A stretch of DNA of 59,921 bases from Cohnella nanjingensis (GTDB lineage: Bacteria; Bacillota; Bacilli; Paenibacillales; Paenibacillaceae), in NCBI RefSeq assembly GCF_014212125.1, contig NZ_JACJVP010000058.1, positions 1 to 59,921 of the forward strand, given 5' to 3'. The notes below the pieces were generated by a model, which saw only the letters and a list, made by a program, of their open reading frames with translations, was not told where the DNA came from and did no database searches. Made by a program: the position numbers and the translations under genes. Positions 1 to 7,895 of this stretch are shown one piece after another; position 1 is the stretch's first letter, and every line of letters begins with the position of its first letter.

Positions 1-66
1 GTTAGTTATTCAGTGGCCTCCCTCCGAGCGGGCCCTTTTTTTGGGTCTAGACGAAGGCGTTCCTCG

Positions 67-109
67 CAAAAAGACGCGCGAACCGCAGAAAGATCTGCGA
101 TTCGCGCGT
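67..109 (-). terminator. Rho-independent terminator of the LacI-ThuA-Gfo/Idh operon
   Basis: A 9-bp inverted repeat (ACGCGCGAA / TTCGCGCGT, 74-82 and 101-109), extended by further pairing inside, is followed on the minus strand by a short T-run. It lies about 25 bp after the stop codon of the oxidoreductase gene. Confidence 0.85.
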
Positions 110-132
110 CCGGATCGGTTCTCGTTCGCCGC

Positions 133-1236
133 TTAAGCGTCGAGCTCAAAGTCGCGCAGGCCCAGCGGCAGCGGGGCCGGCCGATCGCACGTGCTCTCCA
201 TGACGTAGTGCTTGCCCTGCTCGGAGGCGTCGTGGAGCCCGTGCATCGCTTCCAGCACATGATACGCCAGCTCGCCGTTGGCGCGATGCTTGCGCCCGGT
301 CTGGATCGCCTTCGCCATATCGGCCGCGCCGACGCCGCGGGCGTTCTCCGCGTAGCCGTGCGTCAGCGGGATCTCGGACCATTCCTTCGCGCCGTGGCGC
401 CAGATGCCGATCGGGCCGCCGAAGCCGTTCGGGTCCGGCACCTGCAGCGTGCCGAGACTGCCGTACACCTCGATGCGGGGCAAGACCGAGCCGCCCTTCA
501 CGTCGAAGCTGGTCAGGATCGTCCCGACCGGCCCGGACGCGAAGTCGAGAATGCCCGCGACGTGCGTCGGCACCTCCACCTGTACCTTCTGGCCGTACTT
601 CGGCTGGCTCGTAATCGTGCGCTCCGGATAGGAGATGCGCGCAGATCCGGTCACGCGGGAGATCGGCCCCAGCATGGCGACCAGCGCGGTCAAGTAGTAC
701 GGCCCCATGTCGAACATCGGGCAGCCGCCCTTCTGATAGTAGAATTCCGGCGCCGGATGCCAGCTCTCGTGGCCGCCGCCGACCATGAAGGCGGTTGCGC
801 CGATCGGCGTGCCGATCCAGCCGTCTTCGATCAGCTTTACGCACGTCTGAATGCCGCCGCCGAGGAACGTATCGGGGGCGCTGCCGACGAGCAGCCCTTT
901 CTGCTCGGCCAGCCGCAGGACGCGTTTGGCGTCCTCGCGCGTCACCGCGAACGGTTTTTCCACGTAGACGTGCTTGCCCGCTTCCAGCGCTTGCAGACAG
1001 ACCGAAGCGTGCGCCTGCGGGATGGTCAGGTTGATGATGAGCCGAATGTCGGGGTCCGCGAGCAGCTCCTCGACGGAGCAGCCCCGCACGCCATGCTCGG
1101 CGCCCTTCGCTTTGGCCCGCTCGACGTCCAAGTCCGCGCAGGCGACGACCTCCATCGAATCGAACCGGCTGCCGTTCTGGAAGTAGATGCCGCTGATATT
1201 CCCCGTACCGATAATGCCGACTTTGATCTTGTCCAT
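133..1236 (-). CDS. Gfo/Idh/MocA family NAD(P)-dependent oxidoreductase
   Basis: This 367-residue protein has the family's N-terminal Rossmann fold (GIIGTGNISG near residues 8-17) and the conserved EKPFAV motif (about 93-98) that carries the substrate-binding lysine, followed by the C-terminal alpha/beta domain. Family members oxidise or reduce sugars, inositols or their derivatives with NAD(P). It is the last gene of a three-gene operon behind a ThuA-like protein and a LacI regulator. Gfo/Idh plus ThuA pairs are common in carbohydrate loci of Paenibacillaceae, but the substrate cannot be read from the sequence. The ATG is preceded by an AGAGGAA ribosome-binding site. Confidence 0.9.
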   Translation of the reverse strand: MDKIKVGIIGTGNISGIYFQNGSRFDSMEVVACADLDVERAKAKGAEHGVRGCSVEELLADPDIRLIINLTIPQAHASVCLQALEAGKHVYVEKPFAVTREDAKRVLRLAEQKGLLVGSAPDTFLGGGIQTCVKLIEDGWIGTPIGATAFMVGGGHESWHPAPEFYYQKGGCPMFDMGPYYLTALVAMLGPISRVTGSARISYPERTITSQPKYGQKVQVEVPTHVAGILDFASGPVGTILTSFDVKGGSVLPRIEVYGSLGTLQVPDPNGFGGPIGIWRHGAKEWSEIPLTHGYAENARGVGAADMAKAIQTGRKHRANGELAYHVLEAMHGLHDASEQGKHYVMESTCDRPAPLPLGLRDFELDA

Positions 1237-1263
1237 GGATTCCCGTTCCTCTCTCCGGTTAAG

Positions 1264-1989
1264 TTACAGCTGATTGTCTTGCATGCCCGTGTATGCCGAG
1301 CCTTGCGCGTAACCCGTCTTGGCCGCCTCCGCTTTGCCCTCGGCGCACCACAGGAAGCCGCGGCGCATCATCTCCGTCACTTCGGGCAGCGCGATGATAT
1401 TCGCTTGATGGCCGAGCGCGTTGTAGTAGACCCGGCCGACGCCCCAACGCTTCGTCCAGATAACCGGCATGTCGACCGCTTTGTTCAGCGAATGCGGACC
1501 CGGCGCGACCGGGAACCGCGTCGTGGCCAGCACTTCGACGGCGGGATCGACGTGCAGGTAATATTGCTCCGTGGACACCGTGAGATCTTCGAGCCCGGCG
1601 ACGAGCGGGCTGGAGCTGTGCTTGATGTTGACGACGTATTCGGTCCCGTCGTTGCCGGGATGCGCCACCCACTGGCCGCCGGTCATGAACTGCCAGTCGG
1701 TGTTCTCGCGGAAGGCGTCGCACATGCCGCCGTGAACGCCCGCGAGGCCTACGCCCGATTGGACCGCTTCGGATACGTTGTTCACCCACTGCTGCTCGAT
1801 CCGCCCCATCGTCCAGCAGGGCACGATGAGATCGAGCGACTTCAGCCTATCCGCATCCGCGAACGCTTCCAGCGTGTCGGACACTTCGACCTCGAAGCTT
1901 TCTTTCTCCAAAATGTCTTTGAACAGTCCGGCGACTTCCTTCGGTTGATGGCCGTCCCAGCCGCCCCATACGATCAGCGCTTTTTTCAT
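1264..1989 (-). CDS. ThuA-like domain protein
   Basis: This is a 241-residue protein of the ThuA (trehalose utilisation) family, which has a class I glutamine-amidotransferase-like fold. It opens with a beta strand followed by WGGWDGH, and contains GVGLAGVHGG (about 78-87) and a late GRVYYNALGH segment typical of the family. The start overlaps the stop of the LacI gene by four bases (ATGA), so translation is probably coupled. ThuA proteins are usually neighbours of Gfo/Idh oxidoreductases, as here. Their biochemical role is poorly defined and may be in keto-sugar metabolism. No signal peptide is present, so it should be cytoplasmic. Confidence 0.88.
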   Translation of the reverse strand: MKKALIVWGGWDGHQPKEVAGLFKDILEKESFEVEVSDTLEAFADADRLKSLDLIVPCWTMGRIEQQWVNNVSEAVQSGVGLAGVHGGMCDAFRENTDWQFMTGGQWVAHPGNDGTEYVVNIKHSSSPLVAGLEDLTVSTEQYYLHVDPAVEVLATTRFPVAPGPHSLNKAVDMPVIWTKRWGVGRVYYNALGHQANIIALPEVTEMMRRGFLWCAEGKAEAAKTGYAQGSAYTGMQDNQL

Positions 1990-3041
1990 TCGTTCTCGCT
2001 CTCCTTCGCCTCAGGCGTCGATGTCTTGCAGGACTTGCGCACGACGAGCCGGGTCGGCAGCACCTCCAGGCCGGCGGAAGCGTCTTCCGCTCCGCCCCCC
2101 AGCCGGCTCAGCAGGCGGCTCGCGGCCCGCAAGCCCATCTCGTAGAACGGCACCTCGACGGTCGTCAGCGGCGGATCGATCAGACTCGACGCGTCCGCGT
2201 TGTCGTAGCCGACGATCGGCAAGTCGTACGGCAGGCGGAATCCCCGCTCCTTCAGCCCTTGCACGAGTCCGATCGCCATCCGGTCGTTGCCGCACAGCAC
2301 CGCGTCCAGCCGATCGAAGTCGGCCGCCACGCGCGCCGCCGCCTCGTACCCGCTCTTCCGGCTGTAGTTGCCCTCGTAGACGATGTCCTCGTTCCAGGCG
2401 ATGCCCTCTTCCGTCAAAGCCATCCGATAGCCCTGGCTTCGGTCCGCGCTGTTGGAATACTGCGGCGAGCCGTTCAAGAAGCCGATGCGGGCGTGCCCCG
2501 ACGCGAGGAGATGCCGGGTTGCGACGTAGCTCCCGCTGACGTGATCGGCGATGACGGCCGGCACGGGCAGCCCGCCGAACCGCTGATCGACGACGCAGAA
2601 GGGAACGTCCTCCTCCGCCAGCGCGCGGATCCCCGCTTCTTCATCCGGCAGCGAGCTAGCCCCAAGCACCAGACAGGCGTCGACCCGCCGCGTCCGAAAC
2701 AGCGAGACGTAGTCGAACGGCTGCCCCGGATCGCGGTAGAGCAGCAGCAGCCCGTGTCCGCCGGTTCGCACCGCTTCGCCGATCCCGCTCAGGATCTCGG
2801 AGAAATAGTACGTGGAGAACAGGTGAACCTTCGGCACGTGCGGCAGCACGACGCCGATATTGCCGCTGAGCCCCCGGGCGAAGCTGGACGCCACGGCGTT
2901 TAGCTGGTAGCCGAGCCGAGCCGCGGCTTCCATCACGCGTTCGCGCGTCGCGTCCTTGATCGGGCCGACGCCGTTCAGCACGCGCGAGACGGTGGCCTCC
3001 GATACGCCCGCGAGTTCGGCCACTTCCTTGCGCGTTGCCAT
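1986..3041 (-). CDS. LacI family transcriptional regulator
   Basis: This 351-residue regulator begins with a LacI helix-turn-helix (residues about 2-25, with EVAELAGVSEATVSRVLNG) and the hinge helix, followed by a periplasmic-binding-protein-like sugar sensor domain. I place the start at the ATG at 3041 because it has an AAAGGA site and puts the HTH at the N terminus. An upstream in-frame start would add an unrelated 18-residue tail. It is first in the operon with ThuA and Gfo/Idh. A perfect 18-bp palindrome lies 38-55 bp upstream of the start, so autoregulation is likely. Confidence 0.93.
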   Translation of the reverse strand: MATRKEVAELAGVSEATVSRVLNGVGPIKDATRERVMEAAARLGYQLNAVASSFARGLSGNIGVVLPHVPKVHLFSTYYFSEILSGIGEAVRTGGHGLLLLYRDPGQPFDYVSLFRTRRVDACLVLGASSLPDEEAGIRALAEEDVPFCVVDQRFGGLPVPAVIADHVSGSYVATRHLLASGHARIGFLNGSPQYSNSADRSQGYRMALTEEGIAWNEDIVYEGNYSRKSGYEAAARVAADFDRLDAVLCGNDRMAIGLVQGLKERGFRLPYDLPIVGYDNADASSLIDPPLTTVEVPFYEMGLRAASRLLSRLGGGAEDASAGLEVLPTRLVVRKSCKTSTPEAKESENE

Positions 3042-3078
3042 GCTCGCTTCTATCCTTTCGGTTGAGGCTTGATTCATA

Positions 3079-3096
3079 AATGTACGCGCGTACATT
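3079..3096. promoter_or_regulatory. Putative LacI-type operator
   Basis: AATGTACGCGCGTACATT is a perfect 18-bp palindrome with a central CG, the usual symmetry of LacI-family operators. It lies just upstream of the LacI gene. Assignment to this regulator is inferred from position. Confidence 0.65.
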
Positions 3097-3146
3097 ATCT
3101 CACCGTCTCCTCCCTGTCGTCAATCCGAATTGGCGACATCGGACAG

Positions 3147-3175
3147 AAAAAAATCCGCGAGCGCCTGCTCGCGGA
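3147..3175 (-). terminator. Terminator after the sigma/DUF4179 operon
   Basis: A 9-bp perfect stem (TCCGCGAGC / GCTCGCGGA) with a 4-nt loop is followed by seven T residues on the minus strand. It lies about 100 bp beyond the DUF4179 stop codon. Confidence 0.88.
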
Positions 3176-3277
3176 GGATGGAATTGGTGTTTCAGACGGG
3201 AACGTGCAGTCATCCCGAAGGAAGTCGCAAGCGCATGGCGCGCCTGAACGCTCTGACGGTGCCGCCCGGAACGGCAC

Positions 3278-4585
3278 TCACCACGACAGCGGAATTTTCA
3301 CCCGTTTCGGCTCAAGCGGGGCTTCGTCAGGTACGTCCAGCGTCATCGTGAACTGCAACCCCTCGGATTCTACTTTGGGATAGGTGAGGCGGAAGGAAAA
3401 ACGGTCCGTCGCCGTTCGAACCGGATTGCCGATTGGCGAATAGGTTTTTCCTGTTGCATCTACGAGATAGAGCATCGGACGCTGATTCGCGGCATCGCTG
3501 GCATCGTATTCGACCTCGGTGCGATCTGCTAGAAATGCAACATCACGAATGACAACCGATCCGCCGCCGTTGCCTGCAAGCTCAAGCGGGATCTGCCCGT
3601 TATAGGCGGCAGTACGATTCTCCGTATGATTTTCTCCGCCTCCACTCCGATTTCCCGTAACGAGCAGTGTCAGATACCGCGGCCTGGCGTTGATCTCCGC
3701 AGGAGGATCGAAGTGCAATTCTTTCTCGCCGCTGATCGCGCCGCCGCCTCCTGCATCATATAATCTTGTCTCCAAGTCGTCTTCCAATCGATAGGCTAGT
3801 TCATTGTCGTCCGAACGGACGACGACCAGCGTTGTCACCGGCGTGATCGTTACCTTTTCGACACGGAACCGATGATCGCCTACGGAAGCTTCGATCCCGG
3901 GATGGAACGTCTTGGTGTTCGGCGCCGACCTTTTAGCGGACAACGGCACCGCTACATTCCAATTTCCGCTCGTCTTTCCAATACGATTTATATCTAATTG
4001 CAGTACCGGACGATCGGGCATCTCGGCACCCGTGAGACTGATGAGGATCGTCCCTACGAAAGTGCGGTCGCCCGTGATCGTATTTTCGTGCGTGGCCATC
4101 ATCGTCGGCTCTGCCCCTTGAATGCCCATATGATAATAGACCCCGACATCCTGCTCCGTGATGGCATCCTCCTTCAGATAATCGACCCGATAGCTCACTG
4201 CGATTTGCACTCCGTCATAGAATGCCTCGACCACGGTCAGCTGGATATTCCGATCCGTCACGACCTTCTCCACAGGCTCGCTCAAGTGCAATCGCTCGAT
4301 CTCGCCAAGTCCGTTGTTGTAGCCGCCCTTCTTTATGAGCATCTCGATGAAAGGAATGCGGTTGAAGGCTGCGCCAACCGCCGGAGAGAGCGAGCCCCAG
4401 GCCAGCAAAACGACAACGAGACTCAAAGCCAGCGCGGGGACGGCGAATCGTATCGCGGTTCGCGATCTTCTTGGGCGCTTCGCCTGCCGATGCCGGTCCC
4501 AGATCTGCTCGAACGGGACCGAAGGAGACAGCTTCGACAGACGTTCTTGCACGGCTTGGTACGCCTCGTTCGGGAGCGGATTCAT
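3278..4585 (-). CDS. DUF4179 domain protein, probable membrane anti-sigma factor
   Basis: The 435-residue protein has a cytoplasmic N terminus of about 70 residues rich in Arg and Lys, one transmembrane helix (AVPALALSLVVVLLAW, near residues 73-88), and a large extracellular region resembling DUF4179 proteins. Such proteins are encoded directly after ECF sigma factors and usually restrain them at the membrane. The ATG at 4585 overlaps the sigma stop by four bases (ATGA). The open frame extends upstream, but that part lies inside the sigma gene and looks like noise. The anti-sigma role is inferred from family and context. No zinc-binding HxxxCxxC motif is visible, so it is not a ZAS-type anti-sigma factor. 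Confidence 0.85.
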   Translation of the reverse strand: MNPLPNEAYQAVQERLSKLSPSVPFEQIWDRHRQAKRPRRSRTAIRFAVPALALSLVVVLLAWGSLSPAVGAAFNRIPFIEMLIKKGGYNNGLGEIERLHLSEPVEKVVTDRNIQLTVVEAFYDGVQIAVSYRVDYLKEDAITEQDVGVYYHMGIQGAEPTMMATHENTITGDRTFVGTILISLTGAEMPDRPVLQLDINRIGKTSGNWNVAVPLSAKRSAPNTKTFHPGIEASVGDHRFRVEKVTITPVTTLVVVRSDDNELAYRLEDDLETRLYDAGGGGAISGEKELHFDPPAEINARPRYLTLLVTGNRSGGGENHTENRTAAYNGQIPLELAGNGGGSVVIRDVAFLADRTEVEYDASDAANQRPMLYLVDATGKTYSPIGNPVRTATDRFSFRLTYPKVESEGLQFTMTLDVPDEAPLEPKRVKIPLSW

Positions 4586-5124
4586 GCGCGGTCCTCCTTC
4601 GCCTGGCGGAGCGGACCCAGATCCGCCTCGTCCATTCGCAATTGCTTTAGCGCGGCATGCAGCCGGGATTTGCAAGTGCCTAGCGGAATATCGAGGATGT
4701 AAGCCGCTTCCTGCAGCGGCAAGCCGACGTAATAGTGCAAGGCGACGACCTCCCGTCTTCGTTTGGACAGCCGGTTGACGGCCTGCCACAGCTCTTGCTC
4801 CCGCTCGGTCCGGAGCAGCAGCTCGTCCAGCGAGGCATAGTCCGTCCTCGCCTCCTCCGGCATTTGCCCGAAGAAGGTGAGCCACCTCTGCTTGCGCAGC
4901 AGATTTCTCGTCAAATTCACGGTGATCCGGTACAGCCACGGCCGGATCGGCTTGGCCGCATCGAATAGATGGTATTTTTGAAACGCCCGCAGGAACGTCT
5001 CTTGGGTGACGTCATCCGCCAGCGTCTTCGAGCGGGTCAGCATAAGCGCGATTCCGTACACGTAAGGCGAGTGGGCGATGAACATCTCTCTCGCTTGCTC
5101 TTCCGACAGGGGGGACTCCGTCAA
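4582..5124 (-). CDS. ECF-type RNA polymerase sigma factor
   Basis: The 180-residue protein has region 2 (about 20-90, with DDVTQETFLRAFQKYHLF and the RPWLYRITVNL helix) and region 4 (about 115-170, with LSKRRREVVALHYYVGLPLQEAA and LGTCKSRLHAALKQLR). It lacks region 3, as ECF sigma factors do. I chose the TTG at 5124 because an AGGAG site lies 9 bases upstream. Without it the protein would start inside the N-terminal helix. It forms a translationally coupled pair with the DUF4179 membrane protein, a usual arrangement for cell-envelope stress control. Confidence 0.93.
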   Translation of the reverse strand: MTESPLSEEQAREMFIAHSPYVYGIALMLTRSKTLADDVTQETFLRAFQKYHLFDAAKPIRPWLYRITVNLTRNLLRKQRWLTFFGQMPEEARTDYASLDELLLRTEREQELWQAVNRLSKRRREVVALHYYVGLPLQEAAYILDIPLGTCKSRLHAALKQLRMDEADLGPLRQAKEDRA

Positions 5125-5161
5125 GGAACGATTCTCCTTTCTTGGCAGTTGCTATAGTAGA

Positions 5162-5186
5162 TACACCTTCAGCGGAGAAAAGGTTC
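5162..5186 (-). promoter_or_regulatory. Possible ECF-type promoter of the sigma operon
   Basis: On the minus strand GAACC is separated by 16 bases from TGTA, resembling the AAC-containing -35 box and short -10 box of ECF promoters. It lies about 40 bp upstream of the sigma start and could give autoregulation. The motif is short and unsupported otherwise. Confidence 0.3.
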
Positions 5187-5243
5187 GATTCGGTCGTTCT
5201 GTTTATCCGTTCCGGATGTCTCTGCAAGCTCGTACGACGGCAG

Positions 5244-5275
5244 AAAACAAAAAAACCGCAAATCGCTTTGCGGTT
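5244..5275 (-). terminator. Terminator of the ferritin-like gene
   Basis: A perfect 9-bp stem (AACCGCAAA / TTTGCGGTT) with a 4-nt loop is followed on the minus strand by a T-rich run, four bases after the stop codon. Confidence 0.9.
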
Positions 5276-5278
5276 AAG

Positions 5279-5797
5279 CTAGGTTCTGTTCTTGCCCAGC
5301 AGGTAGTTGTATTTGTCGGCATGCTTCTGCTCGTCGAGGATAATGCCGTACGCCGTGTCCCGGTAAATGCCGGGAGGCAGCCCGAACCAGATGCGCCGAT
5401 AGTTCTCGACTGCCGCCAGTTCGCCCATGAGCGCTTTTTCCAAGCCTTCGGCATAAGTCCCGAAGCGCTCCGGCGGCTCGTTGGCGGCGGGAGGCACCTG
5501 TCGGCCCGTCAGGATCGCGTACATCTCCCTGAACATTCGGTTGTGCTGACGCTCGTCGTCTCGGATCGACGCGATCAGATCGGCTTGCGCCCGATCGGGG
5601 GCCATTCGGATGAGCTGGTCGTAGAACAGCTCGTCGTTGCGCTCTCCTTGGACGGCTTCCTTGATCATCTCGGTCGCTTCGGCGAAGCTGGTCGCCCAGA
5701 CGGGTGTAAAGGTCGCCCGGTATCCGTAATCGCCGGCAGGCGGAAAGTAGGCGCCTTGAGGAAAATAGACAGCCTGAGGGTAGTAGGCGGTAAACAT
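5279..5797 (-). CDS. Ferritin-like domain protein (rubrerythrin/DUF2202-like)
   Basis: The 172-residue protein has a tyrosine- and proline-rich N-terminal tail (about 28 residues) followed by a four-helix ferritin-like bundle. The di-metal signatures are visible: an E in QGERNDELFYDQL, the EXXH in DDERQHNRMF, an E in LAAVENYRR, and a final EXXH in LDEQKHADKYN. Proteins of this kind in spore formers are often spore-associated or oxidative-stress related, and the YxP-rich tail is reminiscent of coat-like sequences. The function is not established. The ATG follows a GGAGGG site. The gene is a single transcription unit with its own terminator. Confidence 0.82.
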   Translation of the reverse strand: MFTAYYPQAVYFPQGAYFPPAGDYGYRATFTPVWATSFAEATEMIKEAVQGERNDELFYDQLIRMAPDRAQADLIASIRDDERQHNRMFREMYAILTGRQVPPAANEPPERFGTYAEGLEKALMGELAAVENYRRIWFGLPPGIYRDTAYGIILDEQKHADKYNYLLGKNRT

Positions 5798-5879
5798 GCA
5801 AGGGGACCCTCCTTCAACGTTCTCCCCGCATCCTATGCGCTTCCGCCTACCGTTGTGCGACCATGCGAATGTTCTCTCC

Positions 5880-6896
5880 CTACAGCTCGACCATCGCCTT
5901 GATGACGTTCGACTCCGGCCTCAGCCACCCTTCGAACGATTCGATCGTCTGATCGAGCGCAGCCCGATGGGTGATATAGCCCCCGACGTCGACGCTCCCG
6001 CCTCGGACGGTGCGCAGCACGCGGTCGAAGTCTTCGCGCGTCGCGTTGCGGCTGCCTATCAGCGTCAGCTCGCGCCGGTGGAACTCGGGGTCGTGGAAAG
6101 CGATATCCGCCTTCACGAGTCCGACGTAGACGAGCCTTCCGCCATGCGCGACGAACGAGAACGCCTCCGTCATCGACCGGGCGCTGCCCGTCGCGTCGAA
6201 CACGGCCGTCGGCAGGTCTCCGTCCGTCAGCTCCGCGATCCGCGCCTGCGGCTGCCGCAGCGCGCTGACCGTCGCGTCGGCGCCTGCCCAGCGCTCGCAG
6301 AAAGCGAGCCGCTCCTCGTTCAGATCCATGGCGATGCAGCGCGCCCCGGCCGCCTTGACGAAGGCCATGACGGCAAGCCCGATCGGTCCCGCGCCGACGA
6401 CGAGCGCGGTCTCTCCGGCTTGCAGGCCGGAGCGGCGTACCGCGTGCGCTCCGATCGCGAGCGGTTCGAGCACGGCCGTCTCGTCGAGCGTGAGCCCTTC
6501 CGTCCGGATCAGATGAGACGCCGGCACGGCGATTCGCTCCCGCATGCCGCCGTCGAGATGGACGCCAAGCACCTTCATCTCCACGCAGCAATTGGCCTTG
6601 CCGCTGCGGCAGGCGATACACGCCCCGCAGTGCAAGTAAGGAATGACGCTGACCTGGTCCCCCTCGCGCAATCCCGCCTCGTTGTCTCCGATCCTCTCCA
6701 CGACGGCGGCCAATTCATGGCCGAGAATCCGCGGATAGCTGAAGAAGGGCTGGTTCCCCTTGAACGCGTGCAGATCCGTCCCGCAGATGCCGACCCGCCG
6801 AATGCGAATGATCGCTTCGCCCTCTGCCGGTACGGGCTCGGGCAGGTCGTCGACCATCTTGAAGCGTCCGATCCGTTCGCAGATGATGCCTCTCAT
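5880..6896 (-). CDS. lgoD: L-galactonate 5-dehydrogenase (zinc-dependent, LgoD-type)
   Basis: This 338-residue medium-chain Zn dehydrogenase should oxidise L-galactonate to D-tagaturonate with NAD. It carries the catalytic zinc site (GICGTD, then GHE), the four-cysteine structural zinc loop (CGACIACRSGKANCC) and a Rossmann motif (VVGAGPIGLAVMA). From memory of E. coli LgoD (YjjN), it shares the GNQPFFSYPR-LGHE block, the GVH-DGG segment, EP-AI-AHAVRR and DPEFH---T--GSRNAT-EDF, which go beyond general family similarity. It is the last gene of an operon containing L-galactose dehydrogenase, lactonase, UxaB and UxaA, so the substrate assignment fits the pathway. L-threonine or sorbitol dehydrogenase is the alternative, and it is less consistent with the neighbours. 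Confidence 0.85.
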   Translation of the reverse strand: MRGIICERIGRFKMVDDLPEPVPAEGEAIIRIRRVGICGTDLHAFKGNQPFFSYPRILGHELAAVVERIGDNEAGLREGDQVSVIPYLHCGACIACRSGKANCCVEMKVLGVHLDGGMRERIAVPASHLIRTEGLTLDETAVLEPLAIGAHAVRRSGLQAGETALVVGAGPIGLAVMAFVKAAGARCIAMDLNEERLAFCERWAGADATVSALRQPQARIAELTDGDLPTAVFDATGSARSMTEAFSFVAHGGRLVYVGLVKADIAFHDPEFHRRELTLIGSRNATREDFDRVLRTVRGGSVDVGGYITHRAALDQTIESFEGWLRPESNVIKAMVEL

Positions 6897-6915
6897 CCCT
6901 GTCCCCCACCTTCCG

Positions 6916-7860
6916 CTACGTGCGCAGATTATCGTTATAGATCGACTCGCCGCTCGCCCAAGTCGCGTTATGCACCGGCGCCAGCAGATCCAGCACCTCG
7001 CGCAGCAGCGCTTCGTCGATCGGCTCGTCCGTCCAGGCGGCGTTGCGCCGGATGTTGTCCGGATTCGCGGTGCTGACGAGCGTCGTCGGGATCCGGTCGT
7101 TCGACGTCGAGAACTGGACCGCCAGCTTCGCGATATCCTCCCCTTGCGCCGCGCAGAATTCGGCAGCCAGTCGGCATCTCGCTTTCACTTCCTCGCTCGC
7201 GGGATGCCACGCCGGCGTACCGCGCAGGCTGAGCAGTCCCATGGAGAGCGGCGACGCGTTCACGAGCCCGACCTGCCGTTCCTCGAGCAAAGGCAGCAGC
7301 CCGAGCAAGGAGGAATCGTTCAAGGCGAAGTGGCAGTACGAGATGATCGCGTCGACTTCGACTTGCGGCAGCAGTTGCTCGAACAGCGCGAGCGGCAGTC
7401 CGCAGATGCCGGAATGGCGGATCTTGCCTTCCGCCTTCAGCCGGTTCAGCATCGGGATGGCTTCCTCCAGAATGACGTCCGGCTTCGCGAATTCAATGTC
7501 ATGCAGGAACAGGATGTCGACGTAGTCGGTATGCAGTCTGACGAGGCTCTCTTCCAAGCTGTCTACGATCCGCTGCGCCGAAAAGTCGAATTCGTCCGCG
7601 CCATAGCGCCCCGCCTTCGTGGACAGCAGGAAGCGGTCGCGGGGAACGTCCCGGATCGCCTTGCCCAGCACCGTTTCCGCCAGCGTCATGCCATAGTAGG
7701 GTGATACGTCGATGTAGTTGATGCCGGCTTCGAGAGCCGCATGGACGGCGCGGATTCCTTCCGGCTCGTTCGCCTCCCGGAACACCGAGCCCAACGACGA
7801 AGCGCCGAAGCTAAGCGCGGATACTTCCATTCCGGTCTGGCCGAGCTTGCGGTATCTCAT
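6916..7860 (-). CDS. Aldo/keto reductase, probable L-galactose dehydrogenase
   Basis: The 314-residue protein is an aldo/keto reductase with the catalytic DVSPYYG (Asp, Tyr), a Lys in LSTKAGRYG and a His in ILFLHDIEF. It resembles plant L-galactose dehydrogenase closely as I remember that sequence. Shared blocks are FGASSLGSVF, FDFSAQR, VDILFLHDIEF, SYCHFALNDSSLLGLLP and ASPLSMGLL followed by a WHPAS segment. It should convert L-galactose to L-galactono-lactone, the first step of the pathway completed by the neighbouring lactonase and LgoD. L-fucose dehydrogenase activity is also possible, because the two sugars differ only at C6. The start has a GAAGGGA site, and the gene is 19 bases upstream of lgoD. 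Confidence 0.85.
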   Translation of the reverse strand: MRYRKLGQTGMEVSALSFGASSLGSVFREANEPEGIRAVHAALEAGINYIDVSPYYGMTLAETVLGKAIRDVPRDRFLLSTKAGRYGADEFDFSAQRIVDSLEESLVRLHTDYVDILFLHDIEFAKPDVILEEAIPMLNRLKAEGKIRHSGICGLPLALFEQLLPQVEVDAIISYCHFALNDSSLLGLLPLLEERQVGLVNASPLSMGLLSLRGTPAWHPASEEVKARCRLAAEFCAAQGEDIAKLAVQFSTSNDRIPTTLVSTANPDNIRRNAAWTDEPIDEALLREVLDLLAPVHNATWASGESIYNDNLRT

Positions 7861-7895
7861 TAGCGTTCATTCCCTTCTCCCCCTGCGCGATTCTC

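Noticed and set aside
13..2145. 710-codon plus-strand frame at the left edge
   Set aside because: It runs opposite the Gfo/Idh and ThuA genes and through their terminator. It has no recognisable motif.
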